A DNA stretch of 64,000 nt from a virus (IMGVR_UViG_3300024520_000003:1-64000), one strand, 5' to 3'. Counted from the stretch's first letter, positions 7,136 to 15,499 are shown. Numbers and translations are program-made. The notes: generated from the sequence alone by a model not told the origin.

Positions 7136-8557
7136 CTAAATTAGAAATGCAGTCTCCGCGCCAATGGCATCTGTATTGACCTTCTCGACAGAATGACAAA
7201 TCGTTGTCAGGCTATCAACGGAACAATCTATCCCAAGTCCAATTACATTGGGGAACCCGGGATCTTGTTTTTTGAGTCTCCACTCATTTAGCCAAACGTC
7301 ACCCACACCACATTCGTCATCCGTGACGAATATGATATCAGCTTGTTTCATTTTCTCGTTGTCTTCCATGATGGTCTTCACTGCCCAATCAAGTGCGGGT
7401 TCGTAGCGTGTTCCACCTCCTCCAATTTTAGATGACAACCACCCAAGAATTTCATCAGTTATCTCACCACCGTCGGACTCAAAGACTAGTTTTATCCGGT
7501 CTTCAAATGTTCCAATAACAAGATTTCTCTTCTGTTTCCTGCATATTGAGGCAAGGACGATAGCAATGGCCTTTGCCCACTCCTCTCTCTCGCCAGCCAT
7601 GGAACCGGATTCGTCGACAAGATAAACGACTGGTCCTTTCGCCATCGGAACTCGTTCTTGACATTGATAGTTCATCAACGACCGTTCCACGAAGTCCACC
7701 CAGAACGTGGTGGCGATATTTCCACCCATGACCATCCGAGCGATTTCCTCAGGAAGTGCCTGTTCAATATCATCGCTGAACTGAACTCCAACGATCTCAC
7801 CAACCGTTGCGTCCATCTTGGACTTTTGAGCGCGATCTGCAACTCTGAGCATCCGACCAGCCATCTCCATGATTCGATTTAGCTTGTAAGACCGTTCTCG
7901 AATCATATCAGCGCGGCGATGACGCCTCTCGATTTCCGCTGGTGTGGGTATTCCTCCTTTTCCAATTCCCCAACCTCCACCGAGAGTCCCTTCAACGAGC
8001 GCAAGTCTATCCAATTCCTCAACACACTCTTCACACGCGCTTCGTATCGCATTTCTGATTTCAGGCAGTTTCCACGTCACCTCGGACATGAATCTTTGAG
8101 ACTCTTGCTTGAGAACTCCAAGCGCATTAGTTATGCCACCAAGAACGCTCGTAATGGCCACTCCCTGCCTCTTTAGGTCGTTCAAGCCCTCTAGCTCCTC
8201 CCTAACCATGCTTTCGGGCTTTACAACGCCTGTCCAGGGCGGTAAGGACTTCCCAAGACGGTTCATCAGGACCCCATGAGCGACACTAGTCGCCCACGGG
8301 TCACTTTCGATACGTCTGTGAAGGGTTTTGACTTCAGGAAGTCCGTGCATTTCATCCACAATCAAATTCACCCAACCTGTTCCGATTTCACTCGGTTGCG
8401 GTCTGGATGGATTCCAATCAGAGGCCAACATGAGCCAGACTGCTTTGCTCATTAGGGTTGGAGACACATTTGGCACGTTCTGCCACCCTGGATTCCAGAG
8501 TTCTTGATTTTTGAATTTATACCAAAGGATTGATTGATGGTCATTTAGCTCATACAT
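7136..8557 (-). CDS. VWA-domain protein, partner of MoxR ATPase (ViaA-like)
   Basis: A 473-residue protein. The first 300 residues are mostly helical, and a von Willebrand factor A domain starts at about 309. Its metal-ion-dependent adhesion site is DESGS (315-319). The later conserved positions GGGGTRYEPAL and FVTDDECG are also present. The layout (helical N-terminus, C-terminal VWA, overlap with a MoxR AAA+ gene) is that of ViaA and other MoxR partners, which present substrates to the ATPase. Its start codon overlaps the ATPase stop by 8 bp and follows an AGGAG site. The substrate in a phage is unknown. Confidence 0.85.
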   Translation of the reverse strand: MYELNDHQSILWYKFKNQELWNPGWQNVPNVSPTLMSKAVWLMLASDWNPSRPQPSEIGTGWVNLIVDEMHGLPEVKTLHRRIESDPWATSVAHGVLMNRLGKSLPPWTGVVKPESMVREELEGLNDLKRQGVAITSVLGGITNALGVLKQESQRFMSEVTWKLPEIRNAIRSACEECVEELDRLALVEGTLGGGWGIGKGGIPTPAEIERRHRRADMIRERSYKLNRIMEMAGRMLRVADRAQKSKMDATVGEIVGVQFSDDIEQALPEEIARMVMGGNIATTFWVDFVERSLMNYQCQERVPMAKGPVVYLVDESGSMAGEREEWAKAIAIVLASICRKQKRNLVIGTFEDRIKLVFESDGGEITDEILGWLSSKIGGGGTRYEPALDWAVKTIMEDNEKMKQADIIFVTDDECGVGDVWLNEWRLKKQDPGFPNVIGLGIDCSVDSLTTICHSVEKVNTDAIGAETAFLI

Positions 8558-9701
8558 GCGCTGCCACTCCTAAAGCAACGTCACAACGGCGTTTCAACTC
8601 TTTCTTGATTGACTTTGCTTCTTCAAGAATTGATCTGAGTCTCGGCGTGTCTGTTCTTTCAACAAACTCCGTCAGGTCAGCAACCACATTGGTCGCATAT
8701 CCGTTCACACTCGAAACACTCTCAATCCAGTTGCTTGCGTTGTGGTCAGTCGGGAGTTGGTCATACTCAGCCTTAAGCCTATCCAGTTTTCTCACTGCCT
8801 CGGAAAGAAGTGGATTCGAAACCTTACCAACTGCTGAGATAATAGCGTTTCTTTCCTTTGGAGTTTTCCAAAGAGCATCCGCCATCCACTCGAGATGCTT
8901 TGGTCTCAGTGCGTCGTCACCATCAAGGTACGCAAACGCAGATAAAGCAGTGCTGATATTTCGCCAAGTTCTCGGCGTTGCTTGAATTCCCTCAAGGAGT
9001 AACCCCGACTGAATTGCACAAAGTGCGTCTTCGGTCTCTTTCGGAAAGTTCGCACCCATCTCAAGGATTGTTTTTTGGGCACTGTGAAGCTCTTTCAGCG
9101 TAACTAGTGTGGTTGGTTTTGGCGAGGACCATCTTCGGATCAACTTTCTGAAGTTGGACTCTTCTTTGATTTGACTTGGTGCGACGTAGCAGTACAGATA
9201 CCTGTCCATAAATGCCGAGTCCCGGTTATCAGTCAAAAGGTGATTACTTCCCGAGAACATGCACTCAAGTGGGCATTGAACTAACTTGTCGCCATTCCAA
9301 TATTGACGCTCGTTCATAATCCCAAGGATTGCGTCTCTAACTTGTCCACCCGAGCGGCCTACTTCGTCCAAGAACGCGATATTTGCTTTTGCAAGGTATC
9401 TCACAAGCTTCCGCTCGTAGACGTCGTTTCCTTTCTGAAGTTCACTTGTTTTCAGAGGTCCAATGATATCTGAAAGAACTTGAGTCGGGTGACATTGTCG
9501 GTCAAAGACCGTTGCGTCTGTGAACATTTCAGCAAGGTATCGAACCATCTGGCTCTTTGCTACTCCTGGATCTCCAAGAATAAACGTGTTGAACTTTCCA
9601 AGAACTGAAGCAACCATCACAGTTGATAACTCCTCCCTTTCCAAAAATGCGTTGTTGAGTTGGTTTCTAATGGCAATAAATTTGTCTTGAACTTTGGACA
9701 T
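8550..9701 (-). CDS. MoxR/RavA-like AAA+ ATPase
   Basis: A 383-residue AAA+ protein. Walker A is GDPGVAKS (43-50), Walker B is IAFLDE (108-113), sensor 1 is FSGSNHL (149-155) and the arginine-finger region is DSAFMDRYL (161-169). The DEVGR stretch and the order of motifs match the MoxR/RavA clade, whose hexamers remodel proteins together with a VWA partner. That partner follows directly. The start is supported by GGGAGG. The C-terminal third is helical and unassigned. Phage MoxR/VWA pairs have no settled function. Remodelling of host complexes or virion assembly are both possible. Confidence 0.85.
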   Translation of the reverse strand: MSKVQDKFIAIRNQLNNAFLEREELSTVMVASVLGKFNTFILGDPGVAKSQMVRYLAEMFTDATVFDRQCHPTQVLSDIIGPLKTSELQKGNDVYERKLVRYLAKANIAFLDEVGRSGGQVRDAILGIMNERQYWNGDKLVQCPLECMFSGSNHLLTDNRDSAFMDRYLYCYVAPSQIKEESNFRKLIRRWSSPKPTTLVTLKELHSAQKTILEMGANFPKETEDALCAIQSGLLLEGIQATPRTWRNISTALSAFAYLDGDDALRPKHLEWMADALWKTPKERNAIISAVGKVSNPLLSEAVRKLDRLKAEYDQLPTDHNASNWIESVSSVNGYATNVVADLTEFVERTDTPRLRSILEEAKSIKKELKRRCDVALGVAAHV

Positions 9702-9715
9702 AATGTCCTCCCTTT

Positions 9716-10189
9716 TTAGTTGTTGGTGTGGATTGATTTTGAATCTGTAATGAATCTTCTTCTGATGTGGTAACGACCCTCAATGAGAAATACCTTGTCG
9801 AAAGTGCTCATAGGTGGTTTTCCGGTATGGATAGCGCCTATCTTAATCTTATCCTTAATAAGATCTTTTAGTTCAGCCCTTGAATATTCAGGGTAATAAG
9901 ATCTGAAATATCCCATAGCACTTGTTTGGTTTTTGAAATATGAAGTCGATTCATAAGAACTATACAAATCCGCTTCATCGCATCCACATTTGGTGTCAAT
10001 AACACCGCCCGATTCAATAAGCCCAAGCCTTAAGAGTGCTTCTGAATCAACCTTTGTGGAGTATTGGGATTTATCATCCCTTACTGAGAATTTACAAGTT
10101 GCACACTCCTTCACCTTATAAATAAGGCAAAGCCCGTCCCCGGTTGGTGTGAATCTTGAGTATCCATTAGTCAGTTGGTGTTTTGACAT
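9716..10189 (-). CDS. Hypothetical cysteine-containing protein, 157 aa
   Basis: A leftward gene 14 bp upstream of the MoxR gene and probably co-transcribed. The N-terminal part has CATC and later KCGCDEAD, which may bind a metal. The C-terminal half is basic and ends in a possible DNA- or RNA-binding stretch (RYHIRRRFI). The family is not recognised. Membership in the MoxR/VWA operon is the main clue. Confidence 0.65.
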   Translation of the reverse strand: MSKHQLTNGYSRFTPTGDGLCLIYKVKECATCKFSVRDDKSQYSTKVDSEALLRLGLIESGGVIDTKCGCDEADLYSSYESTSYFKNQTSAMGYFRSYYPEYSRAELKDLIKDKIKIGAIHTGKPPMSTFDKVFLIEGRYHIRRRFITDSKSIHTNN

Positions 10190-10193
10190 GGTT

Positions 10194-10655
10194 TCACCCT
10201 TCCTTTCTTCGTTCTTTGTAAAGTTGCTTCTGTCTCTCTTTTCGTGACGCCTTTATGATGTCATCGAACTCTTCAGTTTTATATTCACAGTCCATGCACG
10301 AAAATGCCCACTCCATGGACTTTCCAGTACACTGGTCGTGATAGGGGTAGATTGTTGTCCACTCTATGTCGCCACAGAGTGGAGTTTGGATAAATCCCAT
10401 TGCTTCCACGGTCTTCACGGTCACATTGATTAGCACTCGACGTGATTCGCAACCCGGGCAGGATGGAGTGAGTCTTACGTTCTTCACATCCTCTTTTTGG
10501 AATTTGTCAAACCATCTACCGTTTGAAAGAACTTCAGAACGTTCACAGTGTTCCAATGCTTCCTGTCTAGTTAGTCCCGTTTTTCTAATTTCCCCGCGTT
10601 TGTTGTTTCCTGGAAGGAACCGGATTATTTTGTAAGTATCTTCTGTACCGTTCAT
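10194..10655 (-). CDS. Zinc-ribbon-like hypothetical protein, 153 aa
   Basis: Two CxxC pairs (CPGC near the middle, CMDC about 45 residues later) form a probable zinc ribbon around a beta-rich region. The C-terminus is strongly basic and helical. The ribosome binding site GGGAGGAG is strong, and the gene overlaps the upstream zinc-ribbon gene by 4 bp (ATGA). The function is unknown. A nucleic-acid-binding adaptor is a reasonable guess. Confidence 0.65.
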   Translation of the reverse strand: MNGTEDTYKIIRFLPGNNKRGEIRKTGLTRQEALEHCERSEVLSNGRWFDKFQKEDVKNVRLTPSCPGCESRRVLINVTVKTVEAMGFIQTPLCGDIEWTTIYPYHDQCTGKSMEWAFSCMDCEYKTEEFDDIIKASRKERQKQLYKERRKEG

Positions 10656-10846
10656 GGTCTCCTCCCGGTTGCTTTAGCGAAAATTTCCAATGCTTCTGAC
10701 TTCCCGCAGGGTGAACAGATCATCGTTTTATTGTCTTTGCGAGATAGTGCGTTGAACACCTCCCGATCCCCTACCCATAGACGGTCTTTTTCACATCTTG
10801 GGCACTTTCCTCTTTGGTCTTTTGGTGGATTGTTAATGTCGATCAT
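10652..10846 (-). CDS. Small zinc-ribbon protein, 64 aa
   Basis: CPRC near residue 15 and CSPC near residue 45 make a complete treble-clef or ribbon zinc site in a 64-residue protein. It has a good AAGGAAAG ribosome binding site and overlaps both neighbours. Such mini-ribbons are common in phages, and their partners are rarely known. Confidence 0.7.
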   Translation of the reverse strand: MIDINNPPKDQRGKCPRCEKDRLWVGDREVFNALSRKDNKTMICSPCGKSEALEIFAKATGRRP

Positions 10847-11006
10847 GGTTTTCTTTCCTTCTGTGGCAAGTTGGGCACACGTTGTCGGTGATTGTTTCTT
10901 TCCAAGCGAGATGGTCGCGTCTTTTGATTATCCGTTCCATGAGGATTCCCAATAGGCAAGACGCGACCACCCATGCAATAACATAGGCGGTCGCACTGCC
11001 GAGCAT
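10833..11006 (-). CDS. Small membrane protein with CxxC tail, 57 aa
   Basis: This gene begins with an ATG overlapping the upstream stop (TAATG) and ends 14 bp inside the next gene. The protein starts with one hydrophobic helix (MLGSATAYVIAWVVASCLLG), continues with a basic stretch (MERIIKRRD) and ends with CPTCHRRK. The order predicts an N-out, C-in membrane anchor with a cytoplasmic half zinc site. It may tether the neighbouring zinc-ribbon or MoxR/VWA proteins to the membrane. That is inference. Confidence 0.6.
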   Translation of the reverse strand: MLGSATAYVIAWVVASCLLGILMERIIKRRDHLAWKETITDNVCPTCHRRKENHDRH

Positions 11007-11965
11007 TACTCTGCTCCCATCATGGACTGAACTTCCCTCACAAGTTGCTCAGTATCGCTGGACAAAGACTCAACCAAGTCCTCCGAAATCTCTCGATAGA
11101 GTTCCAGTTGGCATTTCAAAGCAAGTGCTTCCTGAATAGTCTTTTCCTTCGTAGACTCGCGAGTGGACTTCGTAAACTCCGCTACCTTTTCACGAATTTC
11201 CTTGATACCACTCTCAAACCCTTTCTTCGCTTCAGAGGTAATGGTCGCCCGTCCCTCTGGGTGATTAGCAGCAGGGATGATTGACATGTGAGTTCCCTCA
11301 CCGCCGATCATCTCAATCACATCGCGAAGTTTCTGAAGGTCTTCCATTCGAGAAGCTGGCACGAAGTAAGCGTGACCAGACTTCTTCAAACGAATCCGAC
11401 CGAAGTGCTTCAGTGAACTACGAATCATCTGAGAAATATCAGGTGACGTGAAAAGCCCTTTTCGTCGATTCCATTCATCCAAAATAGTAGCCGCAACAGG
11501 ATTGCTTGGTGTTACGGTACACCCACCACTTTGATCAGCCGCCACTAGAAGTGGTTGACCTGGGTTGTTTGGATCGTCTGGGAAGAATCCCAGCTTCGCC
11601 AATGGTTCACCCAACTCAACGTCACGCTGCATAACGGGTTTTTCTTCACCCGTTACGCTGACAGGGTAGATCCCCCAAACGTCATGGGTTGGTTCAGACG
11701 AGATGCGAATGACTTGTGCATCTGCAACTCCTACCGAACCTCGCCCGATAACATAAGCAAACACCTTTCTCGCTGAAGGTAATGATGGTAGATGGATTTT
11801 TGACAACCCAACCTTATCAAAATACTTTTCCAAGTCGGTATCTGTAACAGATGCTTCAGATCCTACGTCATAGAATGTAGTCGCCCCAATATACCCAGTC
11901 TTATCACCGAGTGCTTTTTGGCTGCGTGAGATTTTATCAATAGTTTTCTTAGCTAAAGTTCCCAT
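11006..11965 (-). CDS. Hypothetical protein with C-terminal coiled coil, 319 aa
   Basis: A leftward gene with a clear AAGGA site. Residues 1-240 look like a folded alpha/beta region. The remaining 80 residues (from EAKKGFESGIKEIREKVAEF on) form a long charged coiled coil. I do not recognise the family with certainty. Position in the operon with MoxR/VWA and the zinc-ribbon genes suggests it could be a substrate or adaptor for the ATPase. Confidence 0.7.
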   Translation of the reverse strand: MGTLAKKTIDKISRSQKALGDKTGYIGATTFYDVGSEASVTDTDLEKYFDKVGLSKIHLPSLPSARKVFAYVIGRGSVGVADAQVIRISSEPTHDVWGIYPVSVTGEEKPVMQRDVELGEPLAKLGFFPDDPNNPGQPLLVAADQSGGCTVTPSNPVAATILDEWNRRKGLFTSPDISQMIRSSLKHFGRIRLKKSGHAYFVPASRMEDLQKLRDVIEMIGGEGTHMSIIPAANHPEGRATITSEAKKGFESGIKEIREKVAEFTKSTRESTKEKTIQEALALKCQLELYREISEDLVESLSSDTEQLVREVQSMMGAE

Positions 11966-11967
11966 TT

Positions 11968-12567
11968 TTAATCATCCTTTTCATTCATGCGTTGTGTGAC
12001 AAGTTCAAGAGCCTCAGAACTAGCTTTGCCAAATGCAGACTTAACTCCATCAGCAAGCTCTAGTTTCATAAGCCCGTTCTCGGTCTTAAGAGTCCCCAGT
12101 CCAAATACCGCGAGTGCGGTTCGGATATTTGTCAGTTGAGATCCAAGCGTCACCTTGCTCTTTCCCTGCTTACACCCGAGGCTCTGGCTGTATAGGTCAT
12201 CCATTGAAAGACCGTCTGGATTCCAAAGCAACAGAGATAAAATCTGCGCCCATGCGACATGATTTCTACTGGGTCCAGATGGTCCCCGTTCTGATTTTTT
12301 AGCAGTCTTTTCAGCATGGTTTTCCCGTGCCTGAGAAATCAACGAGTTCATGTCCAACACAGGGGTCTTCTTCCCGTTGCCTTTGCTTGAAACCTTTGGG
12401 GTCTTTAGCTCAGACGCAGTTCTGATTGCCTTTTGAAGAAGTGATGGCACTCCTTCGCTTTTTTCGACCTCTATGTCATTGTCTTTTAAGAACTTGACCA
12501 GATCCTTTCGTGGCTTTGCAGCGAAGTGATCTGCGACTTGTTCTGTTGTTAATTGTGATAAATTCAT
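11968..12567 (-). CDS. Hypothetical protein with possible winged-helix domain, 199 aa
   Basis: The N-terminal 40 residues (LTTEQVADHFAAKPRKDLVK) resemble a small SAP/HTH-like fold, a Lys/Ser linker follows, and the C-terminal half is a second helical region. I chose the ATG at 12567, 11 nt after AAGGA. An in-frame TTG at 12588 is possible. The gene heads the zinc-ribbon/MoxR cluster after a structured 175-bp leader. A DNA-binding role is plausible but not shown. Confidence 0.65.
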   Translation of the reverse strand: MNLSQLTTEQVADHFAAKPRKDLVKFLKDNDIEVEKSEGVPSLLQKAIRTASELKTPKVSSKGNGKKTPVLDMNSLISQARENHAEKTAKKSERGPSGPSRNHVAWAQILSLLLWNPDGLSMDDLYSQSLGCKQGKSKVTLGSQLTNIRTALAVFGLGTLKTENGLMKLELADGVKSAFGKASSEALELVTQRMNEKDD

Positions 12568-12627
12568 GTTTTCTAAAATCCTTATCAATAGTCAAAGTTG
12601 GCTAAGATTCTCGAACGAAAACCTTAG

Positions 12628-12734
12628 TGGGTTAGAAACCCAGTTAGCACATCCACACAAGTGATTGAGCTAACTGAAACTCTAAAGCCTAGTTCTTCAA
12701 TTACCCGCAGAGATGTGAGGTCTCCGAGGGTAAT
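12628..12734. repeat. Three hairpins in the 12568-12742 gap
   Basis: TGGGTT/AACCCA around AGA (12628-12642), CAGTTAGC/GCTAACTG (12641-12648 with 12669-12676) and ATTACCC/GGGTAAT (12700-12706 with 12728-12734) fill the gap upstream of the 12567 gene. None is followed by a convincing leftward U tract. The gap probably is a structured leader or a weak termination region. I see no gene or good promoter in it. Confidence 0.4.
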
Positions 12735-12742
12735 GAAAGTCA

Positions 12743-13408
12743 TTAAGGGCAGGATGGGCACCGGGAACCATATTCCTCAATTTCCCACTCACCACATTTA
12801 CACGTTTCACCAACGGCAGCAGGTCTGAGAATAGAGCGTCTTTTCTTCCTAACCAGTCGAGGGTTTCCATCTCCATGCTGACCTAACTGAAAGTCGTTCT
12901 CCCACTTCAAATCAAACTCCACGGCTCCCGACTCAAGAAAGCATTTAGGAAGTCCCTTTTGAGCAAGAAAGTCTGACTCGTCTTCCAAGGTTCCTGGAAG
13001 CAATACCAGCAGATTATCGAAAGTCATATATCCTATGTCGACTTCATCTTCATGGCCCATAAAGACGCAATCATACTTGTTCCTCAGTTGTTTGAAGATA
13101 TTTCCACTCACGGGTTCGTATGTTATTCCCTCGACGTGACAGATATGAGTGTCCTCGTAATTCTCAAAGGAGTCTTCATACTCGCGACCGATATAATCCG
13201 CATACATGTCACGTTCTTTGATAAGCGCATCTCTATCTTTTTCAAGGTGATCGATAATGTGAAGGTAGTTTGCCTCCTTCACTCTTATGAACATATCCAA
13301 CATGAAGAAGTCTTTCGCTTTTCGAGCATCCTCAATGTGTTTGTCAATCTTAGATTCCTGAACTCCGTCCATTGGAAGCATTCCATGTAAAGTTTGAACC
13401 TGTTTCAT
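12743..13408 (-). CDS. Hypothetical protein with C-terminal zinc ribbon, 221 aa
   Basis: A helical, charged N-terminal half (DHLEKDRDALIKERD) is followed by a beta-rich region. The last 20 residues carry CKCGEWEIEEYGSRCPSC, a compact four-cysteine zinc ribbon. The ATG overlaps the upstream stop (ATGA) behind GAGGTG. The function is unknown. It is the fourth cysteine-ribbon protein of this operon. Confidence 0.65.
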   Translation of the reverse strand: MKQVQTLHGMLPMDGVQESKIDKHIEDARKAKDFFMLDMFIRVKEANYLHIIDHLEKDRDALIKERDMYADYIGREYEDSFENYEDTHICHVEGITYEPVSGNIFKQLRNKYDCVFMGHEDEVDIGYMTFDNLLVLLPGTLEDESDFLAQKGLPKCFLESGAVEFDLKWENDFQLGQHGDGNPRLVRKKRRSILRPAAVGETCKCGEWEIEEYGSRCPSCP

Positions 13409-13899
13409 TTTGTCACCTCTTTCATTTCTTCTAAGTGTTTGACATGTTTGGAAACTTCAAAAGCAATTGAGTTGCTTGTGTTTGCCGGGACTCCGCACAC
13501 ATTTAACGCGCCAGCAGCGTCGACGTTGTTATAGCCAGTGCATGTCATTAGATGAAACGCATACCGACGGGCTGAGTTATCGCGCTCAGTGGAGCAACCG
13601 CCTATGGACAACCCAAGGTCAGGTCTCTCGCCTCTCATCACGCAGTCATATTCGAAGTCAATATCCTCAGTCATATATTCAGGAAGTAATCCTTTCAGCA
13701 AATAAAGCATTGTAGGGTGCTCCTCGGTCTCGTTGTTGATTTTATTCACTCGCATCATTGCTTTCGCAGTGACCTCTGCGTCATCCAGGTCGTTCGTGAA
13801 GTAGGTTGCGTTCTTTCGGGTCTTGATTCTAACTTCGTACTCGTTGACGTCGTTGAGGTGAAGTGTAATTCCGTACCCGAAGTCTTTTATCTTTTTCAT
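13405..13899 (-). CDS. Hypothetical protein, 164 aa
   Basis: A leftward gene with the phage-typical leader AAGGAGCACGACCATG, the sequence to which the loop at 6086-6095 is complementary. The protein is a mixed alpha/beta soluble product without known motifs. Confidence 0.65.
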   Translation of the reverse strand: MKKIKDFGYGITLHLNDVNEYEVRIKTRKNATYFTNDLDDAEVTAKAMMRVNKINNETEEHPTMLYLLKGLLPEYMTEDIDFEYDCVMRGERPDLGLSIGGCSTERDNSARRYAFHLMTCTGYNNVDAAGALNVCGVPANTSNSIAFEVSKHVKHLEEMKEVTK

Positions 13900-13931
13900 G
13901 GTCGTGCTCCTTGATTCATTTATAAGTGGGT

Positions 13932-14237
13932 TTAGCTTTTGAGTTGATAGACCTGTCCGGTCCCATAACTGTTTGCAATGTCAACAATGACGCCAGCTTT
14001 CAATGCAAGGTTGATACAGGTGCCAAGTTGGTTTTGACACATCTCATATTGAAATTGCAGGCAATCGGACTTCTGTCTCTTACCCGCAGCAACCCACCAA
14101 GCCACATGCAACCGTTTGAAGCGGACACGGGGGTTCTCTCTGCCGTCATTGATCTGCCATTGCAGAAGTTCACGAAGCAAGCTTACAACTGCTTCAATCA
14201 TCAAGGTGTTCATCTGGTCTTCGTAAGTGTTTTTCAT
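13932..14237 (-). CDS. Hypothetical protein, possible small winged helix, 101 aa
   Basis: A compact protein whose C-terminal half (QYEMCQNQLGTCINLALKAG ... TGQVYQLKS) has the helix-helix-beta-hairpin pattern of a winged helix. It is preceded by a variant of the common leader (AAGGAGCGCGACACCATG). The function is unknown. Confidence 0.6.
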   Translation of the reverse strand: MKNTYEDQMNTLMIEAVVSLLRELLQWQINDGRENPRVRFKRLHVAWWVAAGKRQKSDCLQFQYEMCQNQLGTCINLALKAGVIVDIANSYGTGQVYQLKS

Positions 14238-14254
14238 GGTGTCGCGCTCCTTGG

Positions 14255-14482
14255 CTAAAGGTATTTTTTGAAAAAATCGTTGTTCTTCTTCTTGAGTTCA
14301 GCGTCTTCCTGAAGTCGCTTTTCATACTCCAGGATCTCAGCAATATCCTCGTCCGCTCTGAGGAGTCTCAGCCCCTTAAGTCGGCGGTCTTTGTTGACTT
14401 TTGCCATCGTCTTTCCAAGTTTGTAGCCCTCCAGCATCGCTCCCTTCAGGCGTCTTTCGTTATTAGATTTGTTGTTGTTCAT
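14255..14482 (-). CDS. Hypothetical basic protein, 75 aa
   Basis: A short lysine/arginine-rich helical protein starting at an ATG that overlaps the upstream stop (ATGA), with GGAG ahead of it. No motif is recognised. It may bind nucleic acid. Confidence 0.55.
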   Translation of the reverse strand: MNNNKSNNERRLKGAMLEGYKLGKTMAKVNKDRRLKGLRLLRADEDIAEILEYEKRLQEDAELKKKNNDFFKKYL

Positions 14483-14706
14483 TTTTGCTCCAGTAAGTGT
14501 TGGTGCATAAGTCTTCCGAGAATCACCCGTGCTGCGTTCAGACGGGCTGGAAAACGATGCGTTCTCCCGGTCTCAAAATCGTTGATTGTTTGAATAAGTA
14601 GGTCTCTTTCCTTCTTATTGAGTTGGTCTTTGTAATCGTTTCCTAGCGCAGCGTTGAAATTGTCGTACTCCCGCGCTCTTCGTATCAATCGTCCAAGCTC
14701 ACTCAT
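14479..14706 (-). CDS. Hypothetical protein, 75 aa
   Basis: The start at 14706 (MSELGRLIRRAREYDN) is fixed by GAGGAGCACGACAATG. The longer in-frame extension to 14811 would run through the hairpin at 14720-14738 and overlap the next gene. The product is helical and basic with no known family. Confidence 0.6.
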   Translation of the reverse strand: MSELGRLIRRAREYDNFNAALGNDYKDQLNKKERDLLIQTINDFETGRTHRFPARLNAARVILGRLMHQHLLEQK

Positions 14707-14719
14707 TGTCGTGCTCCTC

Positions 14720-14738
14720 GGCCCGGGAAACCCGGGCC
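14720..14738. promoter_or_regulatory. Perfect hairpin abutting a ribosome binding site
   Basis: GGCCCGGG and CCCGGGCC enclose 3 nt. On the leftward mRNA the stem ends one base before GAGGAGCACGACAATG of the 14706 gene. It may mark an RNA processing point or block upstream reading into the start site. A similar small stem (GCCCGAGAGGGC) sits just before the 15023 start. Confidence 0.5.
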
Positions 14739-14774
14739 AGTTGATTTGATTTTCAGGATTGTAATGTTGTTGAG

Positions 14775-15023
14775 TTATGCGGGTGTGCAAAGGAAAGGTG
14801 ATACGGTCCATACTCCGCCAACCTCATGCTTGCGTTTCCGTCCTCGCTCTTCGAGAAGTTTCACTTTCAAGTTCTTAAGGTTGACCTTAACAACTTCACC
14901 CAAAGATTGTTCACCGTGCTTGCGTCCAAAATAAACTCGGTCGCCAGTTTTGAATTTCTTGTTGTTCTTTTTCTTGTTTCTCTTTATTTCATTTTCCATT
15001 GCTTTTTGAAGTTTGCTTTTCAT
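14775..15023 (-). CDS. Small KOW/SH3-like basic protein, 82 aa
   Basis: The start at 15023 follows GGAGCACGAC. The 15035 ATG overlaps that site and is rejected. After a lysine-rich helix, residues 25-75 (KTGDRVYFGRKHGEQSLGEV ... LKVKLLEERGRK) form a probable SH3-like beta barrel, as in KOW-type RNA-binding domains. It is the first gene after the 450-nt structured RNA at 15036-15493. It might bind RNA, including its own leader. That is speculation. Confidence 0.65.
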   Translation of the reverse strand: MKSKLQKAMENEIKRNKKKNNKKFKTGDRVYFGRKHGEQSLGEVVKVNLKNLKVKLLEERGRKRKHEVGGVWTVSPFLCTPA

Positions 15024-15035
15024 GTCGTGCTCCAT

Positions 15036-15493
15036 GCCCTCTCGGGCTGCTATGTGGAATTAGCTCCACTATTAAGGTCACCCCCGTTAGGCGGTGACCT
15101 CCGTAGTGTCTCCAACTACGTCCTCTGTCATCAGCACAGAATCGAACTGTGCTTATCGCTCCAGCGATGCGTCGGTTGTTTTTTTGAACTCCTTGGTGCC
15201 CATGCGCCTTCTCCGTTTAGCCTCGCCGTCCTGGGGGCCTCACAGTTTCCGTATTCCTGTCACATGATTCTCAATCCGTGGTTCTCTCACTCTCCCTGGC
15301 TGGCGGCGTCTGCTGGCATGTTAGGCTTCTGCTCGCGGCCCTTTGGAGGCTCCCGGTTTCGTTTTCTCTCTGGCCGGTTGGGTTGGCAGGTCGGGCGATG
15401 GCTTTCATCTCATCGTGGCTCCCGGGTGTTCCTGCTGCCCTTGAATTATTCAGTTGTCAATTGCGGCCTGGGTGAAAATTTTTCCTCCCCCGC
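15036..15493 (-). ncRNA. Candidate large structured non-coding RNA or ornate leader
   Basis: About 450 nt without a leftward gene, downstream of a strong promoter. Perfect stems follow one another: AATTGCGG/CCGCAATT (15490-15497 with 15459-15466) at the 5' end, a bulged 9-bp stem (15392-15424), a stem at 15261-15280, ATCGC/GCGAT (15155-15168), a 7-bp stem with loop TTCGATT (15133-15153), CGTAGT/ACTACG (15102-15120), GGTCACC/GGTGACC (15076-15099), GTGGA/TCCAC (15054-15069) and GCCC-GAGA-GGGC (15036-15047). The strand is purine-rich between helices (GAGAAAACGAAA) and GC-richer than its surroundings. It could be a large ornate phage RNA of the ROOL/GOLLD kind, a new class, or a regulatory leader for the 15023 gene. 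Confidence 0.6.
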
Positions 15494-15499
15494 AATTAT

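Noticed and set aside
6987-7199. Leftward 70-codon frame overlapping the VWA gene end
   Set aside because: It starts inside the VWA gene without a ribosome binding site and runs through two perfect hairpins, so the gap is better read as non-coding.
15120-15200. Complete tRNA gene
   Set aside because: Only the T arm fits; no acceptor stem, anticodon arm with U33 or CCA end could be found around it.
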